Positions 56,864-64,000 of a stretch of 64,000 nucleotides of DNA are shown piece by piece. The stretch's first letter is position 1. The number at the start of each line of letters is the position of its first letter. The position numbers were made by a program, and so were the translations under genes. The DNA lies in NCBI RefSeq assembly GCF_000447295.1, contig NZ_KE650771.1, positions 3,920,282 through 3,984,281 on the forward strand, read 5' to 3'. Source of the stretch: Fischerella sp. PCC 9431 (GTDB lineage: Bacteria; Cyanobacteriota; Cyanobacteriia; Cyanobacteriales; Nostocaceae). The notes below the pieces were generated by a model that made no database searches, had not been told where the DNA came from, and saw only the letters and a list, made by a program, of their open reading frames with translations.

Positions 56864-57496
56864 CTAACCAACTACCTTGGCAGGCACAATATTTACCAAA
56901 GACCCAGGTTTTCCAGGAACAGCTCCCTTGATTAGCAACAAGTTGCGATCTGAGTCTACTCGCACTACAGTGAGTTTCTTGATTGTGGTGCGGCTACCTC
57001 CTAAACGCCCTGGCGCCCGCTTACCTGGATAAACACGACCGGGTGTTGTACCAGCACCAGTCGAACCAGGCGCTCTATGGTTTTTAGAACCGTGCGACAT
57101 AGGTCCACGACCGAAGTTATTGCGTTTTTGGTTGCCTGCAAAACCACGACCGATGCTTGTACCTATAACATCAACTTTTTGACCGGCGCTAAAAATATCC
57201 GCTTTTATCTCTTGACCCAGGGTATAGTCACCAGAATTATCAATGCGATACTCGTTTAAATGACGTAATGCTGGGGCAGAGGACTTGGCTAGATGACCTA
57301 ATAAAGGTTTATTCAGCGCTTTTGGCTTGACTTCGCCATAGCCTACTTGGATGGCGGAGTAACCGTCGGTCTGCTTTGTTTTAACTTGAGTAACTGTACA
57401 TGGTCCCGCCTGAATGACTGTGACAGGAATAGCTACGCCTGCATCGTCAAAAATTTGGGTCATGCCCAGTTTGGTGCCGAGAATACCTACAGACAC
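56864..57496 (-). CDS. rplC: 50S ribosomal protein L3
   Basis: A 210-residue L3 ([60 protein letters not shown]). First gene of the cluster; rpsJ (S10) is not adjacent, as usual in cyanobacteria where it sits with the tuf genes. Confidence 0.97.
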   Translation of the reverse strand: MSVGILGTKLGMTQIFDDAGVAIPVTVIQAGPCTVTQVKTKQTDGYSAIQVGYGEVKPKALNKPLLGHLAKSSAPALRHLNEYRIDNSGDYTLGQEIKADIFSAGQKVDVIGTSIGRGFAGNQKRNNFGRGPMSHGSKNHRAPGSTGAGTTPGRVYPGKRAPGRLGGSRTTIKKLTVVRVDSDRNLLLIKGAVPGKPGSLVNIVPAKVVG

Positions 57497-58431
57497 AGTT
57501 ACTGGCTCTCCTTTTTACTTTTTTCTTGGGAATTTGGATTCTTCAGAACACTTGTACAAAAGCTTTATCAGCTAATTTCCGCTATCTGGCGGCGCCTTAT
57601 GAAGTCAGGAACGGCTTAGGTAATGGCGGCTCCAACTTACCCGGTCTTTGGTCAAGTATCCCTACTTTTATGTGAATCCGTTTGCTTTCACATGTGATTA
57701 GAACTAGCAAAATACTTTCCATTCGGGAAAGTACATTGTTTGGGTTTAATACAAGGCTTTGGAGCTTTGTGCAACAATGCTTGTATCTCAGCAATTGCTC
57801 TGGCACTTTACTTGCTTGTAGCAGGACTTAGGCAGCAAGCTACCCAGTATCCTTGTAACTGAGACTTACGCCATGCTACAAACCAACATCACTGCTCAGT
57901 TTTTACCCCTTCAATCACCTTAAAATAAACTTTTAAGGTTTTGCCCGTGGTTTCGCTCTATTGCAAGGGCGAAGTTGTTCTACTGACTGGAATGAGTTTG
58001 AGTTTTTCACTCTGCTCGTTTTCGTTGACCTGAAAGCTTTTTTAGTTTACCAGTCTCTTGTCAATTCTAGCTAGCCAATTCTGTTTAGAACTTTTGATTG
58101 TTAGCTTGAAATGCTAAATCATTGCTAGCGATAACAACAAAGGGGCATCCTAAGTTTGGTCACGATCTAAAAATATAGATCAAATATTGATTTTTGTCTA
58201 TTAATATTTTTGATAGTAATGAGAAGCAAAAAGATGAAAAACTAAGCGATCGCCTAATCGAACCCCTTTAAGCTTCAAAAATGAGCGTTGGTCATTCGTA
58301 AGAGTTTGGAAATTCGCATTCTATATTCTTCCCAACGACTTACTTATCCTGTCCATAAGTTAATTGGTTAACTTAATTTCAAGACAAAAAGTAAATAATA
58401 GATATATCTTAGTCGGACAAAACGAAAACCT
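57497..58431. other. upstream region of the ribosomal cluster and ndhN
   Basis: About 935 bases between the divergent rplC and ndhN. It must hold the main promoter of the ribosomal superoperon and that of ndhN. A short open frame at 57597-57806 has no family features and is not called. I see no obvious leader hairpin. Confidence 0.5.
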
Positions 58432-58908
58432 ATGGCACTAATTACCACTGGTAACACTTTAATTCGTGATCTAGAAAAAAATGGCGCTCTTGGTGTCTAC
58501 GTACCTCTAGAAGGAGGTTTTGAAGGTCGCTACAGACGCCGACTACGTGCAGCTGGCTATATGACTCTTAATATCACTGCTAGAGGACTAGGTGATTTAG
58601 CTGCTTATCTTACAGGTGTTCATGGAGTTCGACCTGCACATCTCGGTAAAAAAAGTACTGGTAGTGGGGCAGCAGTTGGTTATGTGTATTATGTGCCACC
58701 AATTGTCAACTATCAGTTAGAGCAGTTACCACCAAAATCTAAAGGATTGGTATTGTGGATTATTGAAGGGCATATCCTTTCTGATCAAGAACTTGAGTAC
58801 TTAGCAAACTTACCCAAGCTAGAACCACGAGTCAAAGTCGTCATTGAAAGAGGTGGCGATCGCACCTTCCGTTGGATGCCTCTGGAAAAAACTTTGTTAG
58901 CTAGCTAG
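58432..58908 (+). CDS. ndhN: NAD(P)H-quinone oxidoreductase subunit N
   Basis: A 158-residue NdhN (ALITTGNTLIRDLEKNGALG, then VPLEGGFEGRYRRRLRAAGY, and AAYLTGVHGVRPAHLGKKS). It belongs to the oxygenic-photosynthesis-specific hydrophilic subunits of NDH-1 on the thylakoid, used in cyclic electron flow and respiration. Full length, monocistronic. Confidence 0.96.
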   Translation: MALITTGNTLIRDLEKNGALGVYVPLEGGFEGRYRRRLRAAGYMTLNITARGLGDLAAYLTGVHGVRPAHLGKKSTGSGAAVGYVYYVPPIVNYQLEQLPPKSKGLVLWIIEGHILSDQELEYLANLPKLEPRVKVVIERGGDRTFRWMPLEKTLLAS

Positions 58909-59015
58909 GAATCGGGGAAAGGGGATCGGGGATCGGGGATCGGGGACAAGGGAGCAGGGAGCAGGGAAAATAGACCAATGCCCAATTCCCGATCCCCGAT
59001 CCCCGATTCCTGATC
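58906..59015. repeat. inverted STRR between converging ndhN and SulP genes
   Basis: GGAATCGGGGAAAGGGGATC and further GATCGGG units at the left, and CCCGATCCCCGATCCCCGAT at the right, are complementary and could form a long GC-rich hairpin that serves both converging genes as terminator. Confidence 0.65.
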
Positions 59016-59020
59016 TCTAA

Positions 59021-60559
59021 TCAAGCCACTTGACTAGAACTTGCTCTTAAATTAACTACGTGTTCTGGGACTCCAGATTTACGAACAGTTGTGTGGCTAT
59101 CATGGTTTAGACCAGCGATTGTGACATGCTTATCAAGGCGGTGATATTTGCTTACTACCTTGGCGATCGCATTCGCTGCGGCTTGATCCCATACATGGGA
59201 ACGATGAAAATCAATGACTACTTTGTCTGTATCTGTAGTATATTCAAACAGCTCTACAAATTGGTTCGCGGAACCAAAGAACAATTGACCGTGAATGTAA
59301 TACACTCTGTTTTCATCACGATCAATGCTGACTGTAGTCCTGATTTGAGCTGCTTGCCAGCCAAATATTAATAAGTTCAGAATTACCCCTGCTAGTACAC
59401 CTTGGGCTAGGTCGTGTGTGGCTAGTGCAACTATGACTGTAAAAGGCATTACTAATGCTTCTGGTAGTGGTGTCTTCCGTAATACCTTCAAAGACTTCCA
59501 GTCAAATGTTTCAAAGGACACCATAATCATCACACCAACCAGTGCGGCCATAGGAATTTGCTGTACAACATCGCGCAGTACGAACATCGAAAATAGCAAA
59601 AATGCACCAGCAACAAAGGTAGACAAACGTCCTTTCGCACCACATCTGGTATTGATGATAGATTGCCCTACCATACCACAGCCTGCCATCCCACCCATTA
59701 AGCCAGTGACTATATTAGCTATTCCCTGACCTTTTGTTTCTCGATTCTTAGAACTGCGAGTGTCAGTGAGTTCATCGACCAAAGCAGCTGTTAACAATGA
59801 TTCTAAGAGTCCGACGATCGCTAACGTTAGTGAGTAAGGTAGGATAATCAACAGTGTTTTTGCGGAAAAACTTACCTGGGGCATGTGTAAAACAGGTAAG
59901 TTGCGTGTAATTTCTCCAATGTCTCCGACTCTACGAATATCCAAATTCATGGCGATCGCGACAATGGTCATAGCAATAATTGCTACAAGCGGTGAAGGAA
60001 TGCTCTTTGTCAGACGAGGAAACAAGTAGACAATTGCCAGTGTGACAGCTACCATCACATACATTTGCCAAGGTTCCCCTGCAAATAGCCTTAACTGAGC
60101 AGTAAAAATTAGAATTCCTAAAGCATTAACAAATCCAGCAATGGCAGATTGAGGAACAAAACTAAAGAATTTTTCTAACTTCAAAACCCCAATTGAAAAT
60201 TGAATGATTCCTGTCAGAATAGTGGCAGCAAATAGATATTCTATTCCATGCTTTTCAACTAATGTTGTCATCAGTAACGCCATTGAGCCAGTCGCTGCTG
60301 AAATCATGGCTGGGCGTCCTCCTACCAAAGAAATAACCACTGCCATACAAAAAGATGTATACAGTGCTACCATTGGGTTAACTTTGGCGATCGCAGCAAA
60401 TGCTAAAGACTCTGGAATCAGTGCTAATGCTACTGTTGCACCTGCAAGTACCTCGGTTTTAATTTTAGATAGATGCAGATTATTCTTTATTTTTCTCTGC
60501 AAGAATCGAACTTTAGTCCCCTGTTTTTTTTTAGCGTTTTCTGGTTGATTGAAAAGCAT
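59021..60559 (-). CDS. SulP family inorganic anion transporter (BicA/sulfate type)
   Basis: A 512-residue membrane transporter. A polar N-terminus (1-35) is followed by about 10-14 hydrophobic helices, with GATVALALIPESLAFAAIAK, the SulP signature region, in the first. The C-terminal cytoplasmic STAS domain (about 400-505, VYYIHGQLFFGSANQFVELF and VVIDFHRSHVWDQAAANAIA) is present. Members move bicarbonate with Na+ (BicA) or sulfate. Substrate cannot be told from sequence here. Confidence 0.92.
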   Translation of the reverse strand: MLFNQPENAKKKQGTKVRFLQRKIKNNLHLSKIKTEVLAGATVALALIPESLAFAAIAKVNPMVALYTSFCMAVVISLVGGRPAMISAATGSMALLMTTLVEKHGIEYLFAATILTGIIQFSIGVLKLEKFFSFVPQSAIAGFVNALGILIFTAQLRLFAGEPWQMYVMVAVTLAIVYLFPRLTKSIPSPLVAIIAMTIVAIAMNLDIRRVGDIGEITRNLPVLHMPQVSFSAKTLLIILPYSLTLAIVGLLESLLTAALVDELTDTRSSKNRETKGQGIANIVTGLMGGMAGCGMVGQSIINTRCGAKGRLSTFVAGAFLLFSMFVLRDVVQQIPMAALVGVMIMVSFETFDWKSLKVLRKTPLPEALVMPFTVIVALATHDLAQGVLAGVILNLLIFGWQAAQIRTTVSIDRDENRVYYIHGQLFFGSANQFVELFEYTTDTDKVVIDFHRSHVWDQAAANAIAKVVSKYHRLDKHVTIAGLNHDSHTTVRKSGVPEHVVNLRASSSQVA

Positions 60560-61028
60560 GTTTAACCCTGCTACTGTGGTATTGCTATGTAGCTATTTAT
60601 TGGCACACTAAAAATTAATTGCTTCAAAAATGCAATTAATGCAGATATCTTCATCAAGCGCCTGATAGACCTGCATGAAGTTATAGAAAGCAAGTGCATT
60701 ATTTTGAGACAAAAATCAAAACTAAGCTATTTTTACACCATTAAAGCCATATATTTCAGATTTATTTGTAAAGCGATTATGATTTTGATTTCATCTTCAT
60801 ACTGTTAGAGACACGTATAAAGTTCTTATAAAGACATTGATGTTGACCGTATAAACCCTAAAAAGATATCTTTGCTACTTACGAATAGACCACTAGTTCC
60901 CAATACTGCTCGTTTAATGAAAAATAGCTCACGTTACATTTGATTAATTATCGTGAAAAAATAGTAACAGCATTTTAAAATACCTTGTCTGAAGAAACTG
61001 AACTGCATATCTGCGAGGAAAAAAAGCA
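60560..61028. other. divergent intergenic region
   Basis: About 470 AT-rich bases between the leftward SulP gene and the rightward VOC gene. No gene or strong hairpin is seen. GCGAGGA at about 61011 is the ribosome-binding site for the VOC gene. Confidence 0.5.
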
Positions 61029-61475
61029 ATGGCAGAGTTTCGCATCATCACTCCACACCTGACTGTTCGCGATGCTAAGGCAGCAATTGAATTTTACAAA
61101 GCAGCCTTTGGCGCAGTAGAGAAATATAGTATGCCTTCTTTGACAGGTGATGGAATTATGTTTGCCGAGTTAGAAATTGGAAACTCAGTAATATTTTTAA
61201 ATGATGAATTTCCTGAATATGGGCTAGAATCACCTGCAACTCTTAATGGTTCTCCTGTAACGATTCACTTGCAAGTTGATGATGCAGACGCTTGGTTTAA
61301 TCGTGCTATCAGTGCAGGTGCAACAGAAACCATGCCTTTAGATGATATGTTTTGGGGCGATCGCTATGGTAGATTAATCGATCCTTTTGGTCACTATTGG
61401 TCGATCGCTAGTCAAATTGGAGATGTATCACGAGAAGAAATGATGCGACAAGCAGCAGCAGAATTGGCTGGTTAG
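61029..61475 (+). CDS. VOC family protein (PhnB/glyoxalase-like)
   Basis: A 148-residue vicinal-oxygen-chelate protein: ITPHLTVRDAKAAIEFYKAA at the N-terminus and DRYGRLIDPFGHYWSIAS near the C-terminus, with paired beta-alpha-beta-beta-beta units. The PhnB-like subgroup is of uncertain function; related proteins bind metals and small substrates. Alone on the plus strand. Confidence 0.88.
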   Translation: MAEFRIITPHLTVRDAKAAIEFYKAAFGAVEKYSMPSLTGDGIMFAELEIGNSVIFLNDEFPEYGLESPATLNGSPVTIHLQVDDADAWFNRAISAGATETMPLDDMFWGDRYGRLIDPFGHYWSIASQIGDVSREEMMRQAAAELAG

Positions 61476-61496
61476 TCATTTGTCATTGGTGATTGG

Positions 61497-61674
61497 ATAG
61501 AGAACAGGGATCGGGGAAAAGGGATCGGGGATTGGGGACAAGGGGGACAAGGAGGACAGGGGGGACAAGGTAGAAGGGAGTAGGGTGCAGAGTGCAGGGA
61601 GAATAACCAATGCCCGATGCCCAATGCCCAATGCCCAATGCCCAATGCCCAATGCCCGATGCCCGATGCCCAAA
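61497..61674. repeat. STRR tracts (GGGGGAC and CCAATGC types)
   Basis: GGATCGGGG/GGACAAGG units at about 61507-61570, then eight or more copies of the heptamer CCAATGC or CCGATGC at 61607-61670. It separates the converging VOC and azoreductase genes. Confidence 0.85.
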
Positions 61675-62307
61675 TTACCCTGCAACGAGTTGAGCGATTT
61701 GTTTACGTGCAGCAGCGATCGCATCTGCTAACTCTTTTCCACCAGACTCATCGTTTTCAAGATCAATAAATCTGATGTCGGTGATGCCAATAAATCCGAA
61801 GATTGTTGTAAGGTAAGGGGTTTGATAATTCAGTTTCTCGTATTTTCCACCTTTCCCAAAACCCGAACCCCCTCGTGCTGAGATGATAAACATTTTTTTA
61901 CCTAGTACAAGGGGTTTATAAGGATTTTCAGGATTCTCTGGTTCAAATATAAAGGTTCGCCCAGGGCGCACAATTTGGTCAATATAAGCTTTCAATGTAC
62001 TGGGAATGCTGAAATTATACATAGGACTACCAATAACGTAGATATCAGCCGCCAAGAATTCGTCCACTAGTTGATCGCTGAAGCGAATTGCTTCCTGTAA
62101 TTCAGGGGTGTGTTGTTCTGGTGGTGTATAAGCTGCTGCAATCCAAGGCTCATCGACATGGGGAACAGCGTTACAACCGACATCTCGATAAGTGACAGCA
62201 TCAATTGGATGTGATTGCTTCCAAGCTTCAACAAATTCTCTTGTAAGTCTCTTGGAGTGCGATCGCTCACCACGCGGACTAGAATCAATATGTAATAAAT
62301 GTGTCAT
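61675..62307 (-). CDS. azoR: FMN-dependent NADH-azoreductase
   Basis: A 210-residue flavodoxin-like reductase (THLLHIDSSPRGERSHSKRL, VIGSPMYNFSIPSTLKAYID, ISARGGSGFGKGGKYEKLNY). The SSPRGERS and SPMYNFSIP segments bind FMN. The family reduces azo compounds and quinones, guarding against electrophile stress. It is divergent from an AraC-type regulator 163 bases away, which may control it. Confidence 0.92.
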   Translation of the reverse strand: MTHLLHIDSSPRGERSHSKRLTREFVEAWKQSHPIDAVTYRDVGCNAVPHVDEPWIAAAYTPPEQHTPELQEAIRFSDQLVDEFLAADIYVIGSPMYNFSIPSTLKAYIDQIVRPGRTFIFEPENPENPYKPLVLGKKMFIISARGGSGFGKGGKYEKLNYQTPYLTTIFGFIGITDIRFIDLENDESGGKELADAIAAARKQIAQLVAG

Positions 62308-62470
62308 AGTTCTTCCTGATTCATCACGATTCCAGCGTAGTTAACTCACCTGTGTTTAGCTATCTGATTCCTGCGCCACTGTCAAAATCTTGCTGCTAGT
62401 TTTCAAATTGCTTGATGGGCGTACAGCTAAAAGTGAATACAATCAAAACTAGACGAATTGGGTTTGCAAA

Positions 62471-63349
62471 ATGAAAACTCCAGCTAATCATCAAATTGAA
62501 TGTACTAGCTTACCCATTTTGTCTAGTCAAAATCAGAGTTGGGAGAATATTCTGGTCGAGCAATTCCAACACCCTCCGGGGGAGGGAGAATATCATTACA
62601 CCGACGAACATACAATTTCTCTATCTCTTGCACCCCGTCCAGTCCGCTTGTTACAAATCCAGGGAAGTAAGACTTACGGGGGGTTGTATGGAAAAGGCGA
62701 TCTTTGTATAACACCTGCAAAAGTGCCGTTTTTTGCCCGTTGGGATAGAGATGACCACTACTTACAGATTCGCATTAAGTCTAATTTTATTCAAAGCGTT
62801 GCTAGAGAAACCATTGACACCAATCCCGATCAGCTAGAATTACTCCCCGAATTTCGGACTCGCGATCCACACATTGAGTCAATCGGTATGATGCTGCTGG
62901 CTGAACTCAAACAAGAAAATTTCGGCGGAAGGCTTTACATTGAATCACTAGCAAATATTTTGGCAGTGCATTTACTCAGACAATACTGTGTAGTTAAACC
63001 TCGCCTTGCAATTTACGAGGGTGGATTACCTGAACGCCAACTGATTCAAGTCTTAGAATACATCAACGAAAATCTGCATCAAGACATCAAACTTGCAGAT
63101 TTAGCAGCATTGTTAGGCATGAGCCAATTTCATTTTAGCCGTATGTTTAAGCAGGCGATCGCAATGACTCCCTACCAATACTTGCTTCAGCAACGAATAG
63201 AACGGGCAAAGCAGTTGTTAAAACAAACAGAGCAATCGATTATAGAAATTGCTTTCCTATGTGGTTTCAACAGCCACAGTCATCTAAGTAAACAGTTTCG
63301 GCAAATAACAGGTATGACACCTACATCATACAAATCCTTTACTAGGTGA
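62471..63349 (+). CDS. AraC family transcriptional regulator
   Basis: A 292-residue regulator. The N-terminal 170 residues form a ligand- or partner-binding domain that I cannot assign. The C-terminus (about 190-290) has two helix-turn-helix units: DIKLADLAALLGMSQFHFSR with MTPYQYLLQQRIERAKQLL, then SIIEIAFLCGFNSHSHLSKQ and FRQITGMTPTSY, the AraC/XylS signature. Divergent from azoR, which is a plausible target. Confidence 0.95.
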   Translation: MKTPANHQIECTSLPILSSQNQSWENILVEQFQHPPGEGEYHYTDEHTISLSLAPRPVRLLQIQGSKTYGGLYGKGDLCITPAKVPFFARWDRDDHYLQIRIKSNFIQSVARETIDTNPDQLELLPEFRTRDPHIESIGMMLLAELKQENFGGRLYIESLANILAVHLLRQYCVVKPRLAIYEGGLPERQLIQVLEYINENLHQDIKLADLAALLGMSQFHFSRMFKQAIAMTPYQYLLQQRIERAKQLLKQTEQSIIEIAFLCGFNSHSHLSKQFRQITGMTPTSYKSFTR

Positions 63350-63402
63350 GCCAGTTTTAAGGTTTGAATCCTCAAGTTTGGGAGTATTTTAGATTTTTGA
63401 CC

Positions 63403-63424
63403 GCTAAGGGTTAAAACCCTTAGC
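63403..63424 (+). terminator. hairpin after AraC-type gene
   Basis: GCTAAGGGTT, AA, AACCCTTAGC: a perfect 10-bp stem with minimal loop, 54 bases after the stop. Confidence 0.5.
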
Positions 63425-63466
63425 CAACAGCACAAGTTGTATGAACACAACTTCATAAAATCAAGC

Positions 63467-63526
63467 AGTCTGCTTAAAGCAGACTTGAGCTATGAGACTG
63501 CGATTTCAATCGCAGGCGGGTTTTTT
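63467..63526 (+). terminator. two consecutive hairpins, second a rho-independent terminator
   Basis: AGTCTGCTTAAAGCAGACT (63467-63485) is a 9-bp dyad. It is followed by CTGCGATTTCAATCGCAG (63498-63515), GCGGG and six T at 63521-63526, an intrinsic-terminator arrangement. An open frame starting at 63437 runs through these hairpins and the minisatellite and is not credible. Confidence 0.6.
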
Positions 63527-63540
63527 GAACATTTGGGTTA

Positions 63541-63752
63541 CTCCCTCAAGTTTCTTGTTTTAAACCCGAAGTTTCTTGTTTCAAACCCGAATGTTCTCGT
63601 TTCAAACCCGAATGTTCTCGTTTCAAACCTGAATGTTTTCGTTTCAAACCCGAAGTTTCTCGTTTCAAACCTGAATGTTTTCGTTTCAAACCCGAATGTT
63701 CTCGTTTCAAACCTGAATGTTCTCGTTTCAAACCCGAAGTTTCAAGCTCAAA
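63541..63752. repeat. 21-bp minisatellite (GTTTCAAACCCGAATGTTCT type)
   Basis: About nine head-to-tail 21-bp units of GTTTCAAACCCGAATGTTCT plus C, with variants GAAGTTTCT and CTGAATGTTTT. Period and lack of spacers match the unrelated-sequence minisatellite at the left end of the window. Open frames on both strands are products of the period. Confidence 0.85.
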
Positions 63753-64000
63753 ACTAGACGTTCATCCTTTGGAAAATCCCCGATTCCCAATCCCCAATCC
63801 CCATCCCTGACAAGTGTAGGTTTTTAATAAAGCAATGAGTGGTGACTGTAAAACTAACGGAATAATCATCGTTTCATAAATTCTTACACCCCTACACCCT
63901 TATACCCCTACACCCTAAAATCAGTATTTTCTGGGCAAAGTGTAAAAAACCTACACCCGTCAGAATCCCCATCCCCCCATTCTCCTTAATTCTGGATAAA

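Noticed and set aside
57597..57806. 69-codon open frame upstream of rplC
   Set aside because: No family features, no ribosome-binding site that I can see, and it lies in the expected promoter region.
63437..63757. Open frame of 106 codons and its antisense frame at the right end
   Set aside because: It runs through two hairpins, an intrinsic terminator and the 21-bp minisatellite.

Overview
The window reads as a piece of chromosome from a filamentous, probably heterocyst-forming cyanobacterium (Nostocales). The evidence is the frequent HIP1 octamer GCGATCGC outside 20.5-34.0 kb, ndhN, a SulP-type anion transporter, a PEP-CTERM protein, pentapeptide and WD40/NB-ARC proteins, heptanucleotide STRR repeats between genes, and the cyanobacterial S10-spc-alpha ribosomal gene order. 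Genus and species cannot be fixed from the sequence alone.

Layout. 0-3.3 kb: a 21-bp minisatellite between two 101-bp direct repeats, then a lipocalin-like protein, an alpha/beta hydrolase and a SelD-type FAD oxidoreductase. 3.8-6.5 kb: a membrane-anchored pentapeptide-repeat gene cut by an intact IS630-family element (4635-5822); removing the IS plus one TA restores the reading frame. 7.0-18 kb: a beta-helix surface protein, a type II thioesterase, a 14-WD40 STAND ATPase, a PEP-CTERM SGNH hydrolase, and a two-gene unit of a ThDP enzyme and a KASIII-like condensing enzyme. 18.9-19.7 kb: two paralogous ribbon-helix-helix (RHH) miniproteins with a hairpin and a perfect dyad.

20.4-34.0 kb: the most notable part. 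A 13.55-kb integrative element lies between 59-bp direct repeats (20422-20480 and 33976-34034) that carry the 5' half of a tRNA-Cys(GCA) gene. It encodes a tyrosine integrase next to the right repeat, a second Xer-like recombinase, a PrimPol-helicase replication protein, a PD-(D/E)XK nuclease, a membrane-anchored FtsK/HerA-type ATPase at the end of a small-protein operon, RHH regulators, and a block of 13 exact copies of GCCTAACCT (iteron-like) between the replication gene and int. It has no HIP1 site that I could find and is rich in the hexamer TACCCC. Integrase, replication protein and one FtsK-like translocase, with no recognisable type IV secretion genes, is the layout of actinobacterial AICEs. 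I propose this is a cyanobacterial counterpart, or else a virus-like satellite. Integration separates the tRNA-Cys from its own -10 box and places that promoter upstream of int.

34.3-38.8 kb: a conserved hypothetical gene, murF, an HMA2-type protein, a GNAT acetyltransferase and a modular cyanobacterial protein. 38.9-57.5 kb: the ribosomal superoperon on the minus strand, rplC to prfA, including secY, adk, infA, rpmJ, rpoA and truA, with STRR tracts in many spacers. 58.4-63.8 kb: ndhN, a SulP transporter, a VOC protein, an azoreductase divergent from an AraC-type regulator, several hairpins and a second 21-bp minisatellite.
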